From positions 1 through 38,035 of the forward strand of contig JAWQRO010000487.1 in NCBI GenBank assembly GCA_033557835.1: 38,035 bases of DNA, written 5' to 3'. A program made the translations under genes and the position numbers. This DNA is from Helochares maculicollis. Taxonomy: Eukaryota > Arthropoda > Insecta > Coleoptera > Hydrophilidae. Shown here in pieces: positions 1 through 12,046 of the stretch; positions within the stretch are counted from its first letter, which is position 1; every line of letters starts with the position of its first letter. The notes beneath the pieces were generated by a model, which was given only the letters and a program-made list of their open reading frames with translations, ran no database searches and was not told the DNA's origin.

Positions 1-254
1 TAAGTTATTGTTTAATTTGCGATGTAATCAGCGAGCACTTCGAATTTTTTCATGATTACAATATCTTCCCTTATTAATTACTGTGCTTCATGTAAATTAC
101 AAGAATATTCTTAATTATGTTTTATTTTCATATGCGTTATTATAAACAAATCAGTTTATTCCACTATTTCGGTCTCTCGCCGCTTTTAGTTTCTGGTAAA
201 ATTTCTAGAAATTAATATTTAAGGGATTTGTAGGTTCTGAACACGATTAAGGTC

Positions 255-676
255 TACTAAACTCTTCTTGCGGTGGTAATATAAAGCAATATTCTTTCGA
301 GGTCACGTTCGATCTCCAGCTCAAAAAACAACGCGCTCGAACAAAATTTTACTTAAATGGTTGTGTATCATCTTTTTTCTATCTTTATGTTATTAGAAAG
401 ATTTTGCGTTTACAAAAAAATTTAATCCCGAGGTTTTGAAGGATTTAATGACGTGTTTGATAATGATGCCGTTCTTTGATAGAAGTGACGGTGCCGTTGT
501 GTCGGTATATTATTCTTTAACCCAGCATGGTCTATTGACATCATTTCAATAATGCCAGGAATCCCAAATTAGCCAAAGTTTCAACATTTTTATTTATAGT
601 TAGAAAATACCAGGTCGTGGTCACATAGGCATTCGTAACATGTGGGTTAAGTATTGGAAATTAATTCTGCAACACC
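255..676 (-). repeat. Dispersed repeat B, copy 1
   Basis: Read on the minus strand from 676, this stretch matches 14082 to about 14500 on the plus strand over roughly 400 bases with scattered substitutions and small indels. Shared landmarks are the start GGTGTTGCAGAATTAATTTC, a CACATGTTA block, a TCAAACACGTC block and, near the far end, CCGCAAGAA. The shared sharp edge beginning with GGTGTTGC suggests a transposable-element terminus. No coding capacity is visible, and the class of element is unknown. The first 250 bases of the window show nothing recognisable. Confidence 0.75.
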
Positions 677-1324
677 ACGTATAGAGGGAAATGTAAACAT
701 TGTAATAATAATTCGCCCATTTGTAAATTCCTGCCGTTTCGTGCTTGATGAATGTGATAAAATAAAAATATATTTTATTGTAAAGAGCACTTAAAAGTTC
801 GATTCCGTATTGGGGGTACATTTAATGCTCCCGTTGGCAATTTTGGATTCAGCTGTACTAATACCGATCATTAAATTCTTCCCTTAGTGGAGCGAACATA
901 ATTTGCAAAATATTTGCAGAAGCCTTGCAAACCCTGCAAAAATGATTTACTGACACCTTGCTACCCCACATTTAATTTAACGCTCAGTACTTCCCCTAAC
1001 GACAGGGGTCTGAATAAAGAAAAACTCGATTGTGCAATATTGATTTATTTGTGCGAGCTACGCATTTCACCGGCTTTCAATCTTGCAGAAGACACTCGCT
1101 TTTATTTCACCGAATTCAATTTATGCATGTACGCAGGTACATTTTTGAAAAGATGTGGAAAATCTATTTTATTCCTTGAGAGTTCATTAAGAGAAGACCA
1201 AATAAATAAAAAATTAAAGACGGGTTTGCATCAAGCCGTTTGAATAAATTAACAAGTGGCACTCTTGCACTTGTTATTCCCTATAATATACCGAATGGGT
1301 GAAATAACATTAATTATCGGTTTT
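677..1324. other. Gap without a supported gene
   Basis: A 109-codon plus-strand frame (914-1243) lies here, but it resembles no family I know, has no convincing splice or start context and is not supported as a gene. No repeat or RNA structure is evident. Confidence 0.5.
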
Positions 1325-2640
1325 GCACATAAAAATCTCTAGCTTGCGTACTTCGTCCGAACTACATTATTCTGTATACACAATGCCGAAATATTTTTCT
1401 TTTCATTTCGATTCAACCCATTTTCATAGCCATATCTTGCTTTTGTATTTGTTACATTATCCTGATTTTACTTGTATGCAGTACTGCTGGCACCTCTACA
1501 GAATTATGAACTTCTTGTTTCATGTTACTGCAATGTAGTTTTGATGTGATGGTACCTAGATATTCACATATTTTTTCTACTTCTACTGTCCATATTTCTC
1601 TTATTTTTTTCTATTCTAAGAAAATTATGCGGTATCAGTACCAAATCATCACCGTTTTGAACTGAGTCTGAAGGCTTCAGATTATTATATCATTGTTTTT
1701 TAGTGTGTTTTCTTGTATTATCGAGGACTATCGACTGCTATAATATAAAGTAGAACACTCAAAAGATATCCTGGTTTTATTCCTCTTTTCAATACTTTCA
1801 ATACCTGACCTGACCTGACCTGACCTATAACCCTTGATCTATCGCTGACCTAACAGATTTTTATATTTCCTTAATTTACTGTATCAAAAGTTGTTCGCAA
1901 ATTTGCTAAAATTTATAATATATTATCCTTCTTGTATCAATTTTCCGTTCTTCTATTCATAATTTAATGCGAAAATTATTATTCGTTTATTTCCATTTTC
2001 AGTAAGCTAATAGTTCTACTTAGTCCTTAAACCATTCTACCGATAAACATATTACCCGATAGTTTTCACATTGACTTTTATTAATTTTTAGTATATGGAC
2101 GTGATAAAGCAATTTTCTTTTCCGACATATCCAAGACATCCTATAATTTCCGATTCTATCTTGTCAACCCTGCAAGGTTTAACCATTCTAATTTTACGTA
2201 GCACTTCTACTTCCCCATGTCTATATCTCATAGGTTTTGGCTGCTTGATCACTGTATTTTTCATTATAATAGTATCTGTAAGATTTCTTCTATCTGCGAG
2301 TTATTGCGTGAAGAATTCTACTCACATTTCGAAGCTATTTTGGATGGATTTAATTTCTTCCTCCTTTCTTCTATTCATAGACTTAACTAGATCTTTTCTG
2401 TTATGTATATTACATTTCTTATTTGTGTCATTTCCAAAACCTATCCAGCATTTCCGTTCTTCTATCTTCATTTTCTGCTTCATCGCTGATCTACCATATT
2501 ATCTTTGAGTTGTTCTTTTATTTTTGCATAGTAATTCTACCTTTTTATTTTTAACCTAAATTTGCTTTTCTTTTGTCCTCTACCTCGTTCTTTTTTTATT
2601 TTTACATTCCCGCATTCTATACGAAGTGTACTAAAGGGAA
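1325..2640 (-). mobile_element. Degenerate non-LTR retrotransposon (LINE) reverse transcriptase
   Basis: On the minus strand, broken frames give the ordered blocks of a LINE reverse transcriptase. Around 2215-2100 there is EVEVLRKIRMVKPCRVDKIE, the equivalent of the usual 'RKMKNGKAPGIDGI' block. Around 2075-2020 there is KSQCENYRVI (usual 'NYRGISL'). At 1783-1745 there is GIKPGYLLSVLLY (usual 'GV.QG..LSPLLF'). At 1656-1631 there is NGDDLVLI, a worn version of the Y-x-D-D catalytic box. Around 1560-1510 there is CEYLGTITS (usual 'KYLG..I'). Many stops and frameshifts separate them, so it is dead. The endonuclease domain and 3' tail are not recognisable. The clade is uncertain. Confidence 0.72.
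1804..1826 (+). repeat. Short CCTGA pentamer tandem repeat
   Basis: About four and a half head-to-tail copies of CCTGA. It lies inside the LINE remnant, just 5' (minus sense) of its GIKPG block, and is probably a local slippage expansion. Confidence 0.85.
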
Positions 2641-2960
2641 GGTATTGGGATCATGACCTCGAGATTTTGACTGATCTACCCGTTTTGAGTGCCCCTGAAT
2701 CCATTTTGACCATTTTTGGCATGTTGTCTGTGTGTGTATGTAAACACGATAGCGGTCAGACCGTATGAGCTGGAGCAATGAAATTTGGTATATAGCCATT
2801 ATCGCAAAAACTTAGACCTGTGTCAACTTTTACCTACACAGTTTTGATTTTTTTCAAGTAAAGTAGTCTTTAAAATTAATCTATACGATTGAAATTTCGT
2901 GAACATCTTAATTATATCAAAAAACTCGCAGATACAAATTTTTTACATGATCGGGGAACT
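2630..2960 (+). repeat. Dispersed repeat A, copy 1
   Basis: Matches 36788-36967 at both ends: AAGGTATTGG and TTTGAGTGCCCCT early, CCTACACAG in the middle, and ATCTTAA...CAGATA at the far end. It also shares GCATGTTGTCTG with 21312-21326 and TTTTTAGCATG..GTC, AACACGATAGC and AAATTTGG with 33960-34080. No coding capacity is seen. It looks like an old non-autonomous element or satellite-derived repeat present at least four times in the window. Confidence 0.7.
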
Positions 2961-5130
2961 GAAAGTGCTATTTTTATAATTTTAAAAATTCCAATTTTAG
3001 CAAGCTTTGGAATAAAAAAGTTACAAAAATGCTAAACATGGAAAATATAGCAATAACAAATAGTTCCGTGTAAAATTGAAAACCGGAAGTGGGACTTTAC
3101 CGTCATAAATTTCATTTTTTAGTTATGAATTTATATTCTAACATTGGATCCTTCCTTTAGTTATGAATTCACTTTTTAAAATTCAAGTCTTCGCAAAGGG
3201 TGTTAACAAACGTTCCATATTGCAGACTTTGTGTTTAAAAAATATATATTTCATACAGAAATATTAAAAATATTCCGATGATATGTATGTACTGAAAAAG
3301 AATTGAATATTCCTTATGAATATATATTAATGTGTTGAATATAGAGATTAGTGACGTTAGTGTTAATTATAAATACTAAAACTTTTGCTTTTAGTTTTGA
3401 AACTCATGTAGTTTTATTATTATTAATCGCAGGTACTTTTATGTCGTACATATATTTATATGGGAATGTTGAGTGGAGACACTCCAAATTTCTTTTATTT
3501 CATTTAGCCGCATGTTTCCAGTGCAAAACTTTATGTAGTTCATTGTTCTTTGGCGCTCTAATATTTTTCTCCCATTGTTAAGTTTATCTATTGAACTGAG
3601 GGTTTTAATGTTCATGTTTTTGAATTATTTCTATTTCTTAATACTTAATGATTTTATCTGAAGTGCCTATTTTGTTCAGTTTGCAACTTAGAGGTTTTCT
3701 TTTGTGTATTATATTCCTAGTATTGAATGGCTCCCTATTAATAACATTAATATATCTGTGACTAGCTTTCTTCTAGCTGCTTAATTAAAATGATGTAGTA
3801 ATTTCTTATTTCCTTAATGATATGCCCATTGTCTCGCTGACCTGTTTTTGATTGTGTTGGGAAAAGTTCGTACAACTAATAGAATTTTGTTTCTTTCCGA
3901 ATTTTTCTCCAGACTTTTGGACATCTTTGAGTAATTTTTTTCGATAATATCTCATGTGTTTCCAGTTGCGTTTTGATAAGATGATGTTTCGATCCCTGTA
4001 CATCAGTTGTCCATTTTAATTCTTAGTGCAAGGCTTGTTTATCTTATACGAACAATAAAATACACGAATTTGGCTATTAAATGCAAGTCTTTGAGGTAAT
4101 TAAGTTCTTATTGAAACATTTGTGCGGTGGTAAAAAATGTCTAATGACAACAATAAAGATTGTCGATTGTTTTTATTTCAAAAATGTTTTAAATCATGCA
4201 TTATCTTTTCATACTAAATCTGGCAAATCATTCAGCATACATAGTCTTTCTGAATATGAACATACTATTTTTGGAAGAGATATTGGCCATTATAAAGTCT
4301 AAAATAAGAAGTAATTTGCCGTAGTCAAAAATAAAAAATGTAAATTCATTAAAAAGACATTTTCTCTCTATCTGCTGATGTTTTTAAGTGCCGTTTTGTT
4401 CCATTTTAAATAAAATATCACATGAGGACAGAAGAATGAAGCTTCTAGCTATTCTATTTCTTAGAGGAAGGTAATCAGTAAGGAACTTAGGGCTTAAAAT
4501 GTAAAAAATAGAACAATGCAAGCTATACAAAATATATCCAGAGACTCATTTACTAGTGAATCGAAGGGAATTAGATCTAGATATAGTATCAGCAATCCTG
4601 TTATCAACAGTATTTAGAAATCCGAACACCCGATTCTATTAAATTAAGTAAACATTATTTTTTTCGGATGTAATTTAGTAACGTTGGGTTGGGTTTATAA
4701 ACGGCAAATAAAGTTTACCATAACATAATTTGCTAAATTCCTACCCTAACACATTATTTTGAACTAAGAATATATATTATCTTAAATTACTTTGGTGGCA
4801 TCATGTGTAAAAACTAAAAAAACGTTGCTTGGAAACCAAACCACACATGTCTTTATTCATTTCAAATCTACTAGATTCAGAAAACGGCAGGTTTATACTT
4901 AAACTATTCATACCATTTAATATAATTCAGAAAAGCGAACACTTGGAATCATTACATTCAAGATTACTATGACTTGCACTCTCAAGACCATTGACGATTG
5001 AAAAATGTGAAAAAAATATATGTTGTTACAAAATGAGTACACTTCCAAAGATCCTTGATTTCATAAATTTATTACTTAGAAAATAAATGATTTGTGACAC
5101 TTCACTTTGAAAAAATCTAATTTATAGGAA
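2961..5130. other. AT-rich intergenic DNA upstream of the LAMP-like gene
   Basis: Only short chance frames are present (for example 3351-3581 plus and 3806-4003 minus), none resembling a family. A possible splice acceptor (TTTATAG) ends at 5127, three bases before the ATG at 5131. A non-coding first exon could therefore lie upstream, but I cannot place it. Confidence 0.5.
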
Positions 5131-8100
5131 ATGCAACTCGTTCTAAAAGCATTCTTTTTAATTTCAGTAGTGGTTGCACAAGATTTAGCCCTTTATTTAG
5201 AGGAGTCTACAATTGCAACAGAAGACCTGAATGGCGATCTTCATGGAAACTTAGAAACTGATTCTGGGATAGAAGAGCAGTCTGGCGAACCCATCATTGC
5301 TCAACATGAAAGTAAATTCGGTGGCACACCATTTGACGAAAATATTTCACTTTCTGGATTATCGGTAGAATTTAAAAATGATAGTCATCAAGGCTCTGAA
5401 TTGGGAGAAAAGGAAACCATACCTCTACCTTCCAACTTGGGAGTAATTCCTCTAATTAATAAAGGCGAAGTAGAGGACCAAAATACACCCGACCTAGACT
5501 TTTTCATAAGTTCTTCCACGCCGAGGTCGTATATGCGATATGATCCAAATATAGTCGCTGAGTATAAAGTCCACAAAGAAAATGAAATGAAAAGGGATAA
5601 TATTCATGCTGCGTCTATCTCCGCTGAAACCGAATCGGAAGGTTTATTGGTAGGAAATAAAGATATCTCCGCTGAAACCGAAACTGGAGGTTTATTGGTA
5701 GGAAATAAAGATATCTCCGCTGAAACCGAAACTGGAGGTTTATTGGTAGGAACTAAAGATGATATTCAACCTGCTACTGAAGGTAACATATCCCAATTCC
5801 ATCTAACTACTGAAGAAGATGATGATGATGAAACAATAATCGTGCCATACAATCCAAACTTAGTGCTTGAACTTCCAGTTCGTAAAGAAAAGGATGGGAA
5901 AAGGGCTAACCATGATTTTTTTGAGCCTATTGATCCTGAAGAAAAGTCTAAAAACCTATCCTTAATACTTGAAGGCGTTGTAGGTGACGCCAATACTCTT
6001 TCTCGTGAAGAAAATATATCAATGAAAGAAAATAACCACTTAGTAGATTTTACCGAAAATACAACACAGGAAATGGAAAATGAAAAAGAAAAAACACTTG
6101 TAGTTAATTTACGTGTAATACCACTTGGCGAAACTTCTAATGGCAACACTTTAGAAAGTACGACGACTGAACAATTTGTTGACGAATTATTTGAAGTAAT
6201 AGAGAACAAATCAGCAATATCAGCTTATGGCCCAGAAAAAATCTATATACTTCCAAAGGAGCTGAAAAACGATACCGTTCCAGAATATCCTTATGAAAAA
6301 TCTCCAGGAAACAAGTATCCAGCAGGAAATCAAGAAATAGCAAAGCCTTATCACAAGTTAGATCCTATCGCTATTATGGAAAATGAAGAAATAGAAATGG
6401 AAGGCAGTGGATATATTGAAAATATTGATAGGAAAGCGAGGATTCCTCAACTAGAAGAAGTTACATATTGGGCAGAAGAAGAAACCGAAATGACCACTCC
6501 ACTAATTCAGGATATTAGTTCAATTTTTGGCACAGAATTCAGTTCCGAAATCAATACTAGTGAAGATCTTTCTTCTATTAGTTCTGGAGAGGATATCTCT
6601 TCAATTTTTCAAAAGACGGTTTCCAATGAAATGACTGAATCAGTAACTGGAATTGCAGAAGAAGGCTTCAGGTTAGACATAAAAAAATTTGAAGAAAGTA
6701 CTTCATCTGTAAAAAGTTCAGATATCGCTTTTGTAGTTGAAAGCATTCAAGATAGTGGAATAACTATCGATGGTGAAAGTACGTTTGGAGCCAGTGGAAG
6801 TACGTATGAAATCAGAGGAGTTATCTCACAATCTCACAATGATGCCTCTGAAGGGGACCAAACTATTTTTGAAGGAAGTGGAGATACTTTTGAAATAACT
6901 GAAAATGGATTTGACTACATTAAAACTACTGCGAAAAATAAAGAAAATAATGCAAAAGCAACTGAAACAAGTATCACCACATCAGAAGGTCCTGATTTAA
7001 TCAAACCCACAGGGACATTAACAGAAAACGATTTACAGCAAGTTTATCACAGCACTACATTTGATGAAACGACTGAATCTTCCTTAGCTGCTCATATGAA
7101 TAAAAATTCAACTTTTAAAAAAGATAATCTAACTGGCACTATCATTGAAAGTACTTTGCTTAAGCAAGAAGACCTCATACACTTAGACACTAAAAATGTA
7201 GGTGACATAACTACGTCTAAAGATTTAGAAATCCAAGCAGCAGAAGAATTAATAGATAAAGCAGCAAAACAGTCAAATAACAAAAGTACTATTGATTTTA
7301 TGGGCAAGCAATCAGAAAAATTTATAGACGAAGAAAACAGACATTTAAACGGCGAAGATGACCTAAGGGCAAGAAAAGTCGAATATTTGCAAAACAAAGG
7401 AACCGGATATTTAGGAGTTGTAAGGAATAATGAGTTTGAATATAATAAAGATCTTCAAAGCAAAGTAAACGAAATCAACAGAGAAAAATTAGAGTATTAC
7501 AATGAATATGTAACAAAAATGCCGAAGCAATCAGATGAAGAACGAGCTTCTACAATCAGAATAGAAGTTAAAACCAATGGTGCTTTAGAAAATATTACTT
7601 TCAACAAAGATGTTATCAAGGCTTTTAGAGTTGACTATCCAGTTACTACTGATTGTGAAGATGAAGATGATAAAGAAGAAGTTTTTGTACGAGAAAGTGA
7701 AGGTAATGAACCTGAAGATACTACACATGCTGAAAGAAACTATGAAGAAGATGGAGCTAAGAGTAATGTTAGTCACAGAGGAGAAAATGTTGAAGAAAGA
7801 GATGACGATGCTGAAGGGGAAAAGGATGATGAAGAAGAGGAGGATGATGCAAGAGACACAGAAGATACTGGAGATGGAGATGATAAGAAAAACATTGGAC
7901 GATATATAGACAATAGTGCAGAAAGAGGTGATGGAAATGGGGATGATTTTGCGAATATGGACGATGTAAGAGATAGGGGAAGATTTAGAGGCAGACCTGC
8001 TGCTGAAGAAGGTGACGATGAAGAAGAACCTTCTGACACAAGATACGAAGAAGAAAATGAATACAAAGATATGGAAGAAAGTAGACTAGATGAAGATGAA

Positions 8101-10216
8101 GGAGAGGAAGAAAATCTATCAGGTGAAAATAATAGTGAAAGAATGAAAAATACAGTTATGAGAAATGATGAAAGTAAAGGAGAAGGAATTTTTGATTATG
8201 AAAAGAAAATTGAGAGGAGTGAGGCTTTTCTAAAAGAACTTATGAAGAAAAAACATTCTGGATCTTTAGGAAGGAGGATGAAAACTACTGCTGGAAGGCA
8301 TGAGATGAAAGGTGAAGATGGAAACCTCTTGAAACCAAATGAACCAGAGTTAGCAATTGCTGAAAATAAACTTATGAAGCATATTTTGCCTTTGACAGAT
8401 GAGCCTTTGATTAATATTACAGAAATTACTACTCAAACTCCCAAAATTTCAAGTGATGTCAAAGAAATTAGTAACAATACCCTCAGCGAGATTTTAGAGG
8501 AAGCTTTGGAAAATGCTAGCCATGTAGATAATGTTCCATATAAAATACCAAGTGAGAACCATTATCCAGATTCCACCATGAGTGAAGATAATGTCGATCA
8601 AACTACTATCAAGATTAATATTGGAAGCATAAGTACATTGAAGACTTTCATGTTACCAACAATTCCAACATTAAATGAAGTGAATAATTCTAATTTAGGA
8701 GTACCTAATAATGTGGACTCTTTTGATAAAGCAAGCAAGAGTATTGCTAAAGACTCAAACAAATCAGAAAACATCCCTGAAGCAAATGAAGAACATGATG
8801 AACTTACCACATCCATTGAGGCAAAAGGACCCTTTTTAGTAAATCTACACGAATTTATCACAAAAAAGAAATCAGGTGAAATTTTTAAAACACGAACACC
8901 AATAATTGATGAACTGATTGTTAAAGAAGTGGAAGGAAATATAGCAGGAAAAGCAACCCCAAAACGAGAGCCAAAACTAGACAAAAACTTCGTGGATAAT
9001 GGTGGTGAAATGTTAAATGGAAAGAAAAACACTCAGGAATCAAATGGAAAGGTGGGAAGTGCAGAAGGAGTAAGCGTAGACCTTGCTATTAAAGAAGGTG
9101 CAGCTGAAACAGAATCAATTATGCCAGACAAAAATACAGAAGGACCATTTGGAGAAGATGCAAATGAGGATAATAACGAAGAAGGGAGCGGTAATGGTGA
9201 AGAAACAAAGAGTGCAGTGAATGGCAAAAATGAAGACAGAGAGGATCAAATTAGCAGCAAAAATTTTGCTGCAATACCAAAGAAAAATATATCTGTAGAT
9301 GCTGCATCAGACACTGACAATGATTACGATGAAAATTTGGTGCAAACTGAAGATTCCACAAGTATTATAGAAGATTCCAGTGACGCTTTCAATGAAAGTG
9401 ATCAATATGTGTCAGGCAAAATCATGAACCAAGATGGAAAAATGTGCTTGATGGCCAATGTCACCCTGAAAGTTAAAATAAACGTAAGCAATATTTTTTA
9501 TTAATAAGTATCATTTCAGTTTAAAATTTGGCTGAGGAAAAACTGATGAATTTGATTTTTTTTAGGGTACCACAATGCAAGTGCCATCAAATGCTAAACT
9601 AGCAGGACATTGTTCAGGTGATCAGAAGCTAATTCTCGTGACTTGGAAATCCAATGGTAGTGACTTCAATAACTCTGTATCTTTAAGCATGAAGGTCGAC
9701 GGGCGTTCCAATATTATAAGTGGAGTTCACATTAACTTGACAGATACTAAAGACAGCAACCCTCTGTCTCTTGAGAAAAACAATCTTTCTTTGTTACAAA
9801 ATGGATTGGATGAAACCAATAGAGAAGAATTCATTAGCTTTGATGAAGGAGTGGGTTTGAGGATATCTAAGATGTATGTTGTGGTTCCAGAAGAGGCCTC
9901 CTCAATAATCACAGAGGGTAAATAGAGAAAAAGTACTTTTATAATTATTCGAATCAATTGAAACTATTAAGGTCAATTAATCTTTGATCCGAGAGAACTT
10001 CAAATTTTAACCATTTGCTTATTAATTTCTTAGAGTATGAAAAATTTTAAATTTGTCTATTTTGCAGATTCAAATACAATAAAAGAGAGTAACATCAGCA
10101 CCAGCATCCCTATCGTAATTGGAGTGGTAGCTGCTATCGTTGTGACCCTGGTATTGTCTGGCTTGCTAATTTACCGGAAAGTTCAGCGGAATGTTTTCAA
10201 ACTTAATATGGAATAA
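5131..10216 (+). CDS. Giant acidic LAMP-like type I membrane glycoprotein (3 exons, 1,617 aa)
   Basis: Exons: 5131-9483, 9566-9917 and 10068-10216. The introns have GT-AG ends (phase 0, 82 bp; phase 1, 150 bp) and splicing keeps one open frame. Without splicing, exon 1 stops at 9504 and loses the membrane anchor. Residues 1-16 are a signal peptide (cleavage likely VVA|QD). Residues 17 to about 1430 are low-complexity, rich in Glu, Asp, Ser, Thr and Asn, with no disulfide-type domain. About 30 N-x-S/T sequons and Ser-Gly sites in acidic context (EGSGD, MEGSGY, EEGSGN) suggest heavy glycosylation and perhaps glycosaminoglycan chains. Residues about 1430-1568 resemble a LAMP luminal domain: GKMCLMANVTLKV, then a second Cys in GHCSGDQKLIL. 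The second LAMP Cys pair is absent. Residues 1582-1604 form a transmembrane helix. The tail, RKVQRNVFKLNME, lacks the GYxxPhi lysosomal sorting signal. Structure is well supported; LAMP kinship is moderate; function (cell-surface mucin/proteoglycan or endolysosomal protein) is inferred. Confidence 0.85.
5617..5760 (+). repeat. Three tandem 48-bp coding repeats
   Basis: Three in-frame 48-bp units starting at 5617, 5665 and 5713 encode 16-residue copies (residues 163-210) of the form ISAETETGGLLVGNKD. Units 2 and 3 differ at a single base (N to T codon near the end) and unit 1 differs at a few, so the last duplication is recent. The array sits in the disordered ectodomain and probably varies in length between individuals. 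Confidence 0.95.
7650..8120 (+). other. Highly acidic segment of the LAMP-like protein
   Basis: Residues about 840-997 contain runs of Asp and Glu (for example EDEDDKEE and DDEEEEDD) interrupted by RGRFRGR. Purine-rich GAA/GAT codons create long open antisense frames rich in Ser, which are artefacts. The segment could bind calcium or basic partners; this is inference. Confidence 0.7.
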
Positions 10217-12030
10217 TTATTTTCCAAGATTTTGTACATATCAAAGCCTGTCAATATATGAAGCCTGGCAAACTGCTATTCATATTTGAAACTTGCCTGA
10301 AAATTTAAAATGATTCAAGACTTCCAATTTTCTGTTAAATCTTATTGCTTACTTTAGCAGGGCTGAATTAAGCCCTCAAAGGTTTGTAATGTTTTAGTGT
10401 CTGTTGATTCCTATTGTGTTAAACCAGTTTACTGAGGTTTCACTTTTGAAAATGTAAAGACATTTTGATTTTGCTAGATGTACTTAAACTGTAATTACAC
10501 GACTTACTGGCTTATTGTTATAGCGTTTTCTTCACAGTGGCCAAAGATTGATTTAATTTATTTACATCGTTATTTTGGTTAATTTACCTGAATATGTATA
10601 TGCTATGATTTAAGTGTTTTATGAAACCTTTTATACATATGGATACATATACCTGAAGACAATTTAGTTTTTATGTGTTGATTATTATTGTTATTTGTAA
10701 ATAGTTTTAATGTATCGAAGAAATAGATTTTTTATGTCTATATGTTTGAAAATGATTTTTTACTACCTCCTTAATTGTTTGTAAACTATATTTTTAATAG
10801 TAACCTGTAATATTGTGTTGTTTACTTCGAAGCATTCTATATTTTTGTGGAGGTACTCTTAGGGACAGGTTGGTAATGTCTTTCGACTGGGTTGCTTTTG
10901 GTTTTCAGAATTTTTGTTTTTGTAGTCAAATGAGTGATTTTATTCATTTGCTTGTATGGTTATTGTGTTGTACTGCATTATGTTCGTGGAGCCTTGTTTT
11001 TAGTGGTTGAGATTATCCATAATATTTATTGCGTTATTTGGAATGTATGTTACAAATGATGTGTATATCCTTTTTGGTTCCACATTTGTTCATGATGATT
11101 TTTTTTATTGGTGAACTAAAGGCTGTAATTATATTGAATTGATAAAGAGAATTGAATGGGATAAATATTTTATTTTTTTTATTCATTATAATTATAAATG
11201 AATTTGTATTATCACTTTATCTGGGTAATAATTCCTAAACTTGTTTCCAAATTTTCTCATGTATTCTTTTTCAATTTTTTTGTCTGGTAGATTTTATGAT
11301 TTTATTCTTTTGGCCAGTAGGGTGATATGAATTAAAATTGTTTCTCTTTGGAATTAGTTAATGTTATATTGTTGGCTTCGTTTATTGATTGTTTCTAGGA
11401 AAGAAATGTTCTTTTTTGATTTTAATTCCTATCTTCAGTTTTGTCTAGATATTAAGAAAAGAAAAAATAGTTATAACAAAAGTTGTGTATGCAGAAAGAA
11501 AATTATACACAAGATATTGAAAAATTCTAAGGTTTGCAGCAGCAATAAACAAGATCGATTTGCTCCTCGAATATGATCAAAGAAACGAGTGCATACATTT
11601 TTGCCAGACAATCCACTCTTTTTATAGAGCTAGTGCAAAACTTTATCTAGCACTTTTTTAAAGTTTGTACTTGTTGGTGGACTAGAGCATAATTAGAGTG
11701 ATAAGAGACACCTTTTGGGAAATATATATTTTGTACCTTTCTTCCCTAATTAAAAAAAATTATGCATGTACTAAGCCAATGTGCTTATGAAAACTAGCTT
11801 TTATTTAATTTTACATAAGCAACTATACCTGACTGTTCATACCATTAGTTAATTCCGATAAGGATTTAATTTGTAATCCGATGAGTGTTACCTGTTAATG
11901 TAGCAACCGTCATTACAGTTACGCACAGAAAGTTGCATAGCTTGTAGTTATTTCAGCAGTAACCATCTGCTAAATAGTTATACGATTAAAAGGCTAATAA
12001 TATCGTTGGTATTATCTTAAATGATAAAGA
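10217..12030. other. 3' flank of the LAMP-like gene and intergenic DNA
   Basis: Very AT-rich with several AATAAA-like words (for example near 11544), so the 3' UTR end cannot be fixed. The plus-strand frames at 10813-11010 and 11361-11576 are short and unlike any family. The LAMP-like gene (plus) and the ARF gene (minus) converge here. Confidence 0.5.
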
Positions 12031-12036
12031 TTTATT
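12031..12036 (-). terminator. Poly(A) signal of the ARF-like gene
   Basis: A perfect AATAAA on the minus strand begins 11 bases after the ARF stop codon. This implies a very short 3' UTR if it is used. Confidence 0.6.
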
Positions 12037-12046
12037 TACGCTAAAA

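Noticed and set aside
795..815. GTTCGATTCC, reminiscent of a tRNA T-loop
   Set aside because: No acceptor stem, D-arm or anticodon arm can be folded around it.
914..1243. 109-codon plus-strand frame
   Set aside because: No family resemblance, no splice or start support, and typical of chance frames in this composition.
2095..2508. 137-codon hydrophobic 'membrane protein'
   Set aside because: Antisense of the LINE reverse transcriptase remnant; the minus strand gives ordered RT blocks.
3351..4302. Short frames at 3351-3581, 3806-4003 and 4081-4302
   Set aside because: None has a recognisable domain or gene structure; low-complexity AT-rich translation.
5766..9227. Long Ser-rich antisense frames inside the LAMP-like exon
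   Set aside because: Shadows created by GAA/GAT-rich codons on the sense strand.
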